NCBI GenBank assembly: GCA_032622095.1
Contig: CP136068.1
Location: 118,407,509 to 118,471,508 of the forward strand
DNA: 64,000 bases
Reading direction: 5' to 3'
DNA from: Siphonodentalium dalli
Taxonomy: Eukaryota; Mollusca; Scaphopoda; Gadilida; Siphonodentaliidae
Part shown: positions 56,756 to 64,000 of the stretch, one piece after another
How the letters are laid out: each line of letters begins with the position of its first letter
Numbering within the stretch: the stretch's first letter is position 1
Position numbers and translations under genes: made by a program
Notes under the pieces: generated by a model
Told to the model about the DNA's origin: nothing
The model's database searches: none
Seen by the model: the letters and a program-made list of their open reading frames with translations, nothing else

Positions 56756-56830
56756 TTTGGCACCCCGATTAAAAAAAATGTGCTCAAATCCTTTCTCACC
56801 AAGTATACTCAACAGTATACACACATGCAA

Positions 56831-57895
56831 AACATATCACATATAATGAACTACGTAGTACATAGCCGTTACCTAAATACATATTTTTACAATCACTAGG
56901 TTAAAGCTGCAATATAATTGATATGTATGCATCATGATATGATCTTGAGGGCGTTATCATTTCTGACTATGGTCTTCTTGTTGCGGTTGCCGTCATTCGT
57001 GGGGCGCATACGTGGGTGCGTTATGTGTTGGTCCGTGACTCGGCTTAGTTCGTTTGTTGCATGTATTCTGTTGGCGTGGGGGTGGTCCCATGGGTGACGG
57101 ATTTGTTGTTCAGTCCCCCTTTAAGGAATTGCCGTAATACTGATATTATATATACAAAAGCTGACGAAATTGCTCCTAATATGATTGAAGGGAAACAACT
57201 CTATTACTCGAGCATTTTCCACTGATCGTGTATTATTTAAATTGAAGAGGAACAACTCTACCGTGTTTGTATAAATTTGACACTGGTCAAATGCAAGAAT
57301 CCAATGCTAATCTTATGGGAAAAAACGATGAAACCGTATTATCAGTACGAGTCATAACTACAGTGCAAGTCTTTATAAAGTGAAGTACCTGTTGAATTAT
57401 TTTATTTTCCTTTTCCAGCACTCTCTTGCTGTTTCAATAAGCTCCAATTATTACCCCTATGTGTGTATACTGCTTCGCTGATCTGTCCGTGGCAATTGAG
57501 CGATGGGGACAACTCGAAGACAACACATTTCTGGTGTTCTTGGATGTATCTTCACGGATGTCTCATTGCTACAGTATGCAAACTTTTATTACGCGTTAAT
57601 TTCGATAATTAGGTGTGGACAATGGCTGGGCCACTCTTGAAGATTTTATACAGGAAAACAATGCATAATATAATAGATAACGTTGCTGATGAAGTATGTC
57701 TCATTTGAAATGTAGAATAAAGATCGTATTGCGAAGTATCGGGCGTGTATTTAATCCGATTAGTAGATTTTTGGCCCGCATTTAGAGGCTCTCTGGTATG
57801 GTGAATGAAAAACCTGCAGTAATAAGCCGTAGTTGTTCTAACAATTGAATTCGAATTCTGAGATTGTGCATTCATGAAACCAATATATATTTGTA
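56831..57895. other. No supported feature
   Basis: Sequence without gene structure. The minus-strand frame at 57609-57875 has no motif. Confidence 0.35.
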
Positions 57896-57898
57896 TTA

Positions 57899-58025
57899 TC
57901 TATATCTATATTTGCGAATGTCTGTTTGTCTGTCTGTCTGTCTGTGTTATATAGAAATTCACAGGAGACAATCTAGATCATAGATGGCACCAAAGGGGTC
58001 AACTATATGGAGCGCAAAAAGGGTC
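57899..58025 (+). mobile_element. Solo Helitron 5' end
   Basis: TCTATATCTATATTTGCG, then (TGTC)n, and 'atgatggcaccaaaggggtc'-like sequence match the 5' end and first 70 bp of the element at 7010. After 'gggtcaactatatgga' the sequence switches to AT-rich minisatellite, so only the 5' end is present, or the element has a different core. Confidence 0.65.
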
Positions 58026-58029
58026 ATAA

Positions 58030-58530
58030 TTCTAATATACTATTTAAATTCTAACTTAATTATTTTAATTCCAATATTTTAATTCTAACTAAATATTTTA
58101 ACTTTAATTTAATATTCAAATTTTTATATTTTAATTCTAACTTATCAATTTAACTCTAACTTAATATTCTAATTCTAACTTAATATTTCAACTATCATTT
58201 AATATTTTTATTTTAATATTTTAAATCTAACTTATGAATTTAAATCTAACTTAATATTTTAATTCTAACTTAATATTTCAAATCTAATTTAATATTCTAA
58301 TTTTAATATTTTAATTTTAGCTTAAAATTGTAATTCTAAATTAAAAGTTCAACTTTAATATAATACTTTAATTCTAACTTTTTTCTAGTTTTTATTGTTA
58401 GGTTTATGTATCAAAGCCATTGGAATTCTAAGTATGAAGCTGTAACACAAATCTGCTAGAAGTTAAAAAGTTAGAATTAAAAAGTCAGAATGTTAAAATT
58501 AAAAAGTTGAAATTGAAATACTCAATTGGA
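58030..58530. repeat. AT-rich ~20-bp minisatellite with a short inverted block
   Basis: 'ttaatattttaattctaact' repeats from 58030 to about 58400. From 58455 to 58530 the reverse complement ('agttagaattaaaaagt') appears, so the array is inverted at its end. Confidence 0.8.
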
Positions 58531-59200
58531 TTGAACATAGAATGTAAATACGAAGATGGAATTATGACCCGATTTGCGCGCGAGAGATTTTTTACAAATT
58601 TCTATCAAAGGGCGCGTGTGCCAATACGGGTACATATAACTCTTAAGACGATCAAAACGGTTTGATTATTTAATTACAACAAAGTTAATAGCATTCAATC
58701 GTCGGCATCTGGTTTCTTCCTAGTTGTGTTTGTCTTCCTGTCGTCTGCTCGGGTTAGGGTCTTCTTGCGTCCTCATAAGTTGGGCGTGTCTGCTTGTCAT
58801 CTTCGTGGTCGAGTTCCGGTTTTGAGTTCGTTGGCCTGTCGTCTGCGTGGTTACCCTCGGGTGGTGTTCCTCGTCCTGTCGTCTGCTCTTCTTCTCCGCC
58901 GGCGCATCAGTGGGGTGTTGTTAGAAATACAAGATCATAATGTTTTACCTTGCATTCCTATCCACGCTTCTGGCTAGAGGTCCTAGCTGTCTTCTTGACG
59001 TCCGAGAAGTCTTGGTCACTGCTGGGTAGTCGGTTACTCGGTTAGAACTGTGTATCGGTTTGCCCGTGTCTAAATACAACGAAGGGATTATGTTTGCTCG
59101 ATGCGCATTTCACGGTGCATCAACAGGGGCGTTCCTGGGTTAATCGAGGGGCGTCGTTTTCCTATGCGTTCCTTAGACTGCTCTTCTCGTCCAGCGCGCT
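58531..59200. other. Pyrimidine-rich stretch with no supported gene
   Basis: Has several 'cgtcctgtcgtctgctc' and 'ttcgtggtcg' near-repeats (58735-58905), a small degenerate tandem. The plus-strand frame at 58726-58977 is likely a by-product of these. Confidence 0.35.
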
Positions 59201-59203
59201 GCA

Positions 59204-59590
59204 TTAGGTTTCAATAGTCTTCTCTAGCAAGATATCTAAGGTATCTGGTCTCGCTAATCCCGAAATTGCTCTGTTTACTCCCCAATTCTTCTTCTCAATA
59301 TGTATCCCGCTATAGGTATCTATGTATACGTGCCCACTAATCTGCTTTTGATGTCCAGTATTTCGCAATCTTGATTTAGTCAACAGAGGTGCTGATATGT
59401 GTGGTAAATCGAGCAGCCCCCGCGAACTAGAGATTGTCTGTTTTCTCGGGTTGAGGGTTGTGTCCTTGGGGTTATCTTGGTACATTACTCCTTCACTTTT
59501 CCGATTTAAAGTTGTTCTTGAAATCGCAAGTCCAATCCGTCGCTGCGTAGCAGGTCGATGATTTGCCGAAGTAGTTGGCAACAGCGGCAT
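59204..59590 (-). CDS. Hypothetical 128-residue frame downstream of pol
   Basis: Not recognised. Minus-strand frame, basic and rich in S, T, R and N, with no cysteine clusters, membrane segment or known motif. It overlaps the end of the 59506-59790 frame in another phase. Its position on the pol strand, ~2 kb beyond the last integrase-like sequence, could make it a remnant of the element's 3' region, but chance cannot be excluded. Confidence 0.2.
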   Translation of the reverse strand: MPLLPTTSANHRPATQRRIGLAISRTTLNRKSEGVMYQDNPKDTTLNPRKQTISSSRGLLDLPHISAPLLTKSRLRNTGHQKQISGHVYIDTYSGIHIEKKNWGVNRAISGLARPDTLDILLEKTIET

Positions 59591-59790
59591 CGTTGAATGA
59601 GAGGCCGCCCTTGTTCGTATGTCTGTTGGTGTCGTTGGTACGGCTGCTGTCGTGCTCTAGCGTAGGTTCGCTGGCGAGTCCGGATTGGCTGTCGGTGTTC
59701 GTCCGGGTAGTAGTACCAATCGGGGTCGATGTCGATGAGTGCATCTTCAGTTTCTCTGGGCGGGCTGTAAGGCGGGGGAGGTGACTGCAT
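59506..59790 (-). CDS. Proline/arginine-rich 94-residue frame with a PPPY motif
   Basis: Starts M-Q-S-P-P-P-P-Y-S-P-P, so it carries a PPxY motif at residues 5-8 (such motifs recruit WW-domain proteins, as in retroviral late domains). An acidic/aromatic stretch (IDIDPDWYYYPD), an R/Q-rich middle and a cysteine triplet with a leucine-rich end (CRCCQLL) follow. It lies on the same strand as pol, ~2 kb downstream of integrase sequence. It might be a remnant accessory or structural frame. No family is recognised, and overlapping frames on both strands lower confidence. Confidence 0.3.
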   Translation of the reverse strand: MQSPPPPYSPPRETEDALIDIDPDWYYYPDEHRQPIRTRQRTYARARQQPYQRHQQTYEQGRPLIQRCRCCQLLRQIIDLLRSDGLDLRFQEQL

Positions 59791-60498
59791 TGTGTAATAT
59801 CGTCTATGCTCGTTGTAAGGCTGCGTTCATGGCTGGTTGTAGGATGTGGGTGACTGCATGCACGGCATCATGTCGAGGTAGCTTTCATGCGGCCACCTGC
59901 TGGTGGATGGTCGTGCATCTAAATTTGGTGTCATATTGTCATCATCGGATGTCGAGGTATTTTCGTCCTCACTGTCCGGGCATGGGGTAGGTTCTGACAA
60001 CTGGTCGACCCTTGTTCCACCGCCATGGTCAGCATGTAAGACTCAAACGGATATTTGCGTGAGGTTTCAGAATGAATGACACAGTCAGTATACACAATGG
60101 TTACTTTTCCAATTTATCAGTGTTGCTTGAGGGACGTCAGATCGGCCGGATGCGAAAATGAAATTTACAACGTAATTCTTCAGATAGATTGGTTGCCGAA
60201 CAGTTAAACACAAGATAAATCGGGGTGACTGATTTCCATCATCAAAACGTATGACTGCATGTCAGGATTTCTAATCCCTATTCAACGCTTGCTATAATAA
60301 TTCTGATAACTATATAACTATAATACAATGGACATAATCGCTATGCAACAATTAATATTTGAAATATATGAAATGCATAAACGTCTATTCACATGCAAAT
60401 GATACTAATATCAGTGCAACAATCAATACGAAGGAAATGCGGAATACATTAATATATGATACATAATTAATACTAATCCAAATCCGCCACAGATGTGG

Positions 60499-60717
60499 TT
60501 ATCTTCTGACGGCTATAATTGGATATAGGCGTTCCTGAGTGTTGTCCCGAAATGACGCAGACGGCTTTGGTGCATCCGTCTCCACTGCTTCGTTGATGGG
60601 TCCGTTGAACGCGGCCATCGGGATCTCCTCGGGACGCTGGTCTAACTGCTTATTATACATAATGGCTAACCTTGGTAAATGTCGTTTAACAAATTTCCAC
60701 CAAAATCGGTGGGTCAA
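60499..60717 (-). CDS. Hypothetical 72-residue frame
   Basis: Same strand as pol. It begins with an aromatic/basic segment (WWKFVKRHLPRLAIMY) and continues hydrophilic. It is not recognised and has no clear link to its neighbours. It may be part of the decayed retroelement's 3' region. Confidence 0.2.
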   Translation of the reverse strand: MTHRFWWKFVKRHLPRLAIMYNKQLDQRPEEIPMAAFNGPINEAVETDAPKPSASFRDNTQERLYPIIAVRR

Positions 60718-61166
60718 GATAATGAAAATTACTCTTGTAGTTGTTACTAGGGCAAAATACCACCATGGCCATCTCTACCATTCATTGCGGTAATACTTTT
60801 TCGTTCACTAAGTCAGTCGTGTGAATATTTCGATCGCATTAAATTTGTGCGGGATGTGCTTAAACGTAGTAACCCTAAGGGTGGCGGTATGCACGTCGGC
60901 GTGGTGCTCGTGATCTCTCGGCGCGTGATTGTAAAGTTTAAAGGTTTATTTATTAAATTGCTACGCGCAAGTGCCAGGTTCCATGGGGACGTGCGATCTG
61001 CAATTGATCCGGGAATGACTCTCTATTTGCGATTCGGTTCGGGGCATTGGGCTAATTATTTTCAACATTTATGAAGCCAGGTTAGACTCGTCAATAAGAC
61101 AGTTAAAAGCGAGGTTCCATTCATTCTATAATGAATTCCAGGTTGAAAGTTCGGGTGCTTTCTTAT

Positions 61167-61364
61167 TTACATTGCTGCTACTATCGAGGACACTGAGGAT
61201 AGTATAGTTTGCAGTGACGTTTTACTTATTAAGTCGCTGCTCGCTTCATTCATGAGCTGCTTACACTTGCGTGGGGCCGGTACGGGCCTACATTCACGAG
61301 GGGTTGATTCAATGGCGGCCACTTCCATTAACTCATCCTCTGAGCTGTCATTACTTGTAAGCAT
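61167..61364 (-). CDS. Hypothetical 65-residue frame, acidic/serine-rich start
   Basis: Begins close after the end of the frame at 61370, in another phase. Contains DSSEDELMEV and PVPAPRKCK. It resembles the tail of the preceding frame in style (S/D/E clusters and APAPR motifs), which suggests the two were once one frame broken by a small indel. Function unknown. Confidence 0.25.
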   Translation of the reverse strand: MLTSNDSSEDELMEVAAIESTPRECRPVPAPRKCKQLMNEASSDLISKTSLQTILSSVSSIVAAM

Positions 61365-61369
61365 CTTTG

Positions 61370-61795
61370 TTATTTTGCGCCTGCGTCGGCGAGGCGAGGC
61401 GCGGGAGCGCGTCGTGCTTTTGCATTCGGCCTTGCTTCCTCGTCCGTGGACGAGTCATGGTTTTGTAATGGCTCTGAGCGTGCGAGTCGCGCTTTTCTAC
61501 GCTGTAAGCGCAATTTAAGCTCGCTTAAATGGACATCTTCATCATAGGAGTCCGAACATTGTCTCCGAAATCGAGCGATTACATCATCCGGCAATGGTTC
61601 TGTCTGGTGATAATAGCACGTAGTCACGTGATGAATGTTTAAAGTCTTCAGAGTGTCTCTGACTTTGTAATTGATGTTCTCACTGCCGTTGTCAGTTATT
61701 ATTTCCAGGGGGCATCCATGTCGCGGGAAGATTTCGTCGATCAGGAGATGAACAATGTTATCAGCTGACTTGTCCTTGACCGGAAACGCTTCCGC
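61370..61795 (-). pseudogene. Integrase core remnant joined to unrelated sequence
   Basis: This minus-strand stretch continues in the same frame as the upstream integrase after the TAG at 61796-61798. Its first ~60 codons hold the second half of a Ty3/Gypsy integrase core, with a TDNG block carrying the second catalytic aspartate. Soon after a YYHQTEP block (about 61610) the similarity ends. The region that would hold the catalytic glutamate is absent. The remaining ~75 codons are S/D/E- and R/K-rich and unrelated to integrase as far as I can see. Integrase therefore cannot be functional here. Confidence 0.6.
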
Positions 61796-62734
61796 CTACC
61801 CACTATATAAGTCCACGAAGCTGATAATGTAGCGATTACCCGATAACGACGTGGGGTAGGGGCCTGATAGGTCCAAACCAATTTTAGCAAAAGGGTAAGG
61901 GGGCGTATCAGTTATTTGCATTTTGGGGGATTGTTTCTGCAGAGACCTGACTTGGCAAGTCACACATTTGCCAACGTAGCAGTTGAGTTCCCTGTACAGT
62001 CTGGGCCAAAAGTACTTCGACCTAATTGCATCATGCGTTTTGTCTATTCCCACATGGCCATTATTATCATGGTATTGTTGGATTATGTTGGTTTGAAGAT
62101 CTGCGGGTACACAAAGGCGTGGATTCGGTTCTGCATCAGCAATTGAGAGGTAATACAACACCCCGTCAATCACCAAGTGTTTGTCATTCTGGGTGTCCTC
62201 GCCTTTGTCGAGGGCATTCAGAACTGACGCAATGTCCGGGTCTTTCTTTTGTTCTTCAACCATGTTGAAGTCAGGCTTGTTGAACAGTAGGTCAGTAGGC
62301 TGGAAGGCCTGACCGATTGGATTTTTATTCGGCGGTTCTTTCGGGGTAACCTCGCAGCTTGCGAAGTCTTTGGGTTGAAATTTAGTCGAATTTAAGGCGG
62401 CTATTTCCGCCCATGTCTCGGCGATTGTAAGGTTGTTGTCATTTATATATACCTCTACTTCTGCCTTCTCCCGTTCGGTATAGGCATTAGGGGGCGTTCG
62501 ACTGAGCATGTCTGCGCAGTGATTATCTGGGCCTGCTATGTACTCAATGTTACAGTTATATCCAGCTATGCACAAAGCCCACTGTTGGATTGTCTTGTTC
62601 TGCATGGGGGATTCCAAGATATACTTCAATGGTTTATGATCTGTTTTTATTGTGAAAGTGGCGTTATGAAGGTCAGGTCCAACCTTTGTAATGCAAAGTG
62701 AATTGCATATGCCTCTTTCTCTACAGTTGGCCAT
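61796..62734 (-). pseudogene. pol: Ty3/Gypsy pol: RNase H end, integrase zinc finger and core start
   Basis: Minus-strand frame of 312 codons. Early residues carry the second half of RNase H (TDHKPL, then DMLSR near residue 80). A His/Cys zinc-binding integrase domain follows (H-x4-H in YHDNNGHVG, then C-x2-C in KCVTC), then the start of the integrase core with LDLSGP (first catalytic Asp). It stops at TAG (61796-61798) right after VDLYSG, where the family normally has tryptophan; TGG to TAG would explain it. The first ~20 residues of the frame are not RNase H, because the true upstream part is in another phase (see the frame at 62647). Confidence 0.85.
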
Positions 62735-64000
62735 CGGGTTTGAGTATCACTAAGTTTGTGTGAGAGATAATAAATTGGTTCTTCAACGCCATCTGAGCCC
62801 AACTGGGTCAGACAGGCACCGATGCAAAGGTCGCTTGCATCAGTATACAATGTGTAGGGAGTGGCCGTATTCGGGTAGGCCTGGAGTGGCACTGCTGTCA
62901 GATTTTCCTTTAGTTTTTCAAACGAAATTTGGCAAGCTTGGTCCCATTTTAATTTGGCATATTTTTTCGTAAGCTGTACCAAAGGTTCAGCGATCTGCGA
63001 AAATGATGGGACAAATCTGCGATAGTAGTTGCTCATGCCAATGAAAGAACGGACTTCCTTGACTGATGTTGGGGGTACAAGAGACCGGATGGCCTTGACC
63101 TTGTCGGGGTCAGGTCGGACGCCGTCGGTATCGATGATAAAACCCAAATAATGTGTTTCTTGTTTTAGGAATTGGCACTTTTTTAATTTTAATTTCAGTG
63201 TATGTTGGCGCAACTTGTCAAAGACTTTCTGGATATGTTCCAAGTGTAATTCCAGGGACTTGCTGTAGATCAGGACGTCGTCTAAGTACGCAATTGCGTA
63301 ATCACCCATCCCACATAACACTTGGGCCATAAGCTGGGAGAAAACACCGCCAGCATTTCGGAGCCCAAAAGGCATGGAGTTGAATCCAAAGAGGCCTCGG
63401 TGGCATGCGAATGCCGTCTTTTGTTTGTCCTCTTCTGCGACCTGGCACTGCCAATAGCCACTTTTGAGATCGAGTGCAGTGAAGAATTTCGACTTTCCAA
63501 GAAGAGCCAAAATATTGTCGATGATCGGAAGTGGGTATGACATAGGTTTGGTTACGGAATTTGATTGTCTGAAGTCGACGCAAAATCGTTTCGTGCCGTC
63601 ACGCTTGTCAGCCAACACAATAGGGGCCGAATAAGGGCTCGAACTCGGCCTGACAATGTCTGCTTCAAGCATATCATTTATGGCAGTGTCAAACAACGGT
63701 CGTTTATTCCAAGGGGTGCGATACGGGCGAAGTTTCATCGGGGGATGATTTCCCGTGTCAATGTGCATTTTAACTGTGCTCGTCTGAGTTAGCTCAGTGT
63801 CCTTCTCAGCAAAAATGTCTGAGTTGGACTTCAACAACTTCATCAGTGTCTCTCGATATTGATCTGGGCATGAAACTTCAGCTAAATTCAAGCTTTTCTC
63901 GATGGTAGAGCGCGTTGATCTAGAGTTGTCTACCCTGTTATGGTCGGCGCGCCCATGAGAATAGCCATTGTCGCGATAATTACGGGTTGTCGGGAAACGG
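62647..64000 (-). CDS. pol: Ty3/Gypsy pol: reverse transcriptase and RNase H, partial
   Basis: The minus-strand frame is open to the window edge (no stop between 63891 and 64000), so the start and any gag/protease lie outside. Counting from 63891: a leading segment with RPYRTPW (~55-61); reverse transcriptase palm with VDFRQSN (105-111), LDLKSGYWQ (140-148), MPFGL (173-177) and the catalytic YLDD (202-205); connection with YYRRFVPSF (289-297); RNase H start with YTDAS (349-353) and EKEAYAI (391-397). After residue ~401 the frame turns nonsensical and stops, while the rest of RNase H continues in a different phase at about 62690. It is therefore frameshifted. A retrotransposon, decayed. Confidence 0.9.
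   Translation of the reverse strand, partial: RFPTTRNYRDNGYSHGRADHNRVDNSRSTRSTIEKSLNLAEVSCPDQYRETLMKLLKSNSDIFAEKDTELTQTSTVKMHIDTGNHPPMKLRPYRTPWNKRPLFDTAINDMLEADIVRPSSSPYSAPIVLADKRDGTKRFCVDFRQSNSVTKPMSYPLPIIDNILALLGKSKFFTALDLKSGYWQCQVAEEDKQKTAFACHRGLFGFNSMPFGLRNAGGVFSQLMAQVLCGMGDYAIAYLDDVLIYSKSLELHLEHIQKVFDKLRQHTLKLKLKKCQFLKQETHYLGFIIDTDGVRPDPDKVKAIRSLVPPTSVKEVRSFIGMSNYYRRFVPSFSQIAEPLVQLTKKYAKLKWDQACQISFEKLKENLTAVPLQAYPNTATPYTLYTDASDLCIGACLTQLGSDGVEEPIYYLSHKLSDTQTRWPTVEKEAYAIHFALQRLDLTFITPLSQ

Overview
This is eukaryotic nuclear DNA from an invertebrate. The best guess is a marine mollusc, probably a bivalve. The grounds are the AT-rich non-coding background, non-autonomous Helitrons with tandem-repeat cores, an ACGG-rich interspersed element ending in GGTGAGCTAAAA, and a Ty3/Gypsy pol on the minus strand. 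No bacterial-type gene organisation, rRNA, CRISPR array or intact host gene can be supported. The taxonomic call is an inference; no host marker gene is present.

Layout. 1-1.16 kb: a hairpin element interrupted by a TIR element with a perfect 9-bp target duplication (TSD). 2.5-6.7 kb: old degenerate tandem repeats. 7.0-9.7 kb: a complete non-autonomous Helitron, followed by the ACGG-rich element. 11.3-13.9 kb: inverted copies of the 5.7-6.4 kb repeat, a small palindrome and a second Helitron-related copy. 14.2-19.0 kb: a very large imperfect palindrome (two ~1-kb arms) with GGCTGATACGGACC minisatellites. 19.6-22.6 kb: ~350-bp and 60-70-bp tandem repeats. 22.8-24.5 kb: a TIR element set inside (TA)n, itself carrying a Helitron. 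24.9-27.7 kb: a tRNA-derived SINE head, a truncated Helitron split by a TTAA-flanked MITE, and another short Helitron.

The centrepiece is 29,449-48,583. It is a 19.1-kb block of a GC-rich ~142-bp satellite (about 134 units) in four blocks of alternating orientation. The satellite does not simply sit in the genome. It is closed by inverted non-satellite ends (perfect 17-bp tips, ~60 bp homologous) and flanked by a perfect 9-bp direct repeat, CCCATACCT. A sequence resembling the uninterrupted target lies just to the left. This is the architecture of a giant foldback-type transposon whose arms are a satellite array.

48.6-58.7 kb holds the repeated target locus, a second copy of the 9-bp-TSD TIR element (50.87-52.04 kb), a small palindrome, a cluster of short coding-like segments on both strands (52.4-53.7 kb, including a C2H2 zinc-finger segment with splice-like borders and facing AATAAA signals), and AT-rich minisatellites. 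59-64 kb is a decayed Ty3/Gypsy element on the minus strand. Its pol is open to the window edge, but RNase H is frameshifted, integrase carries a stop, and the integrase end is missing. Together the window reads as layered transposon insertions and tandem-repeat amplification, with little sign of host genes.
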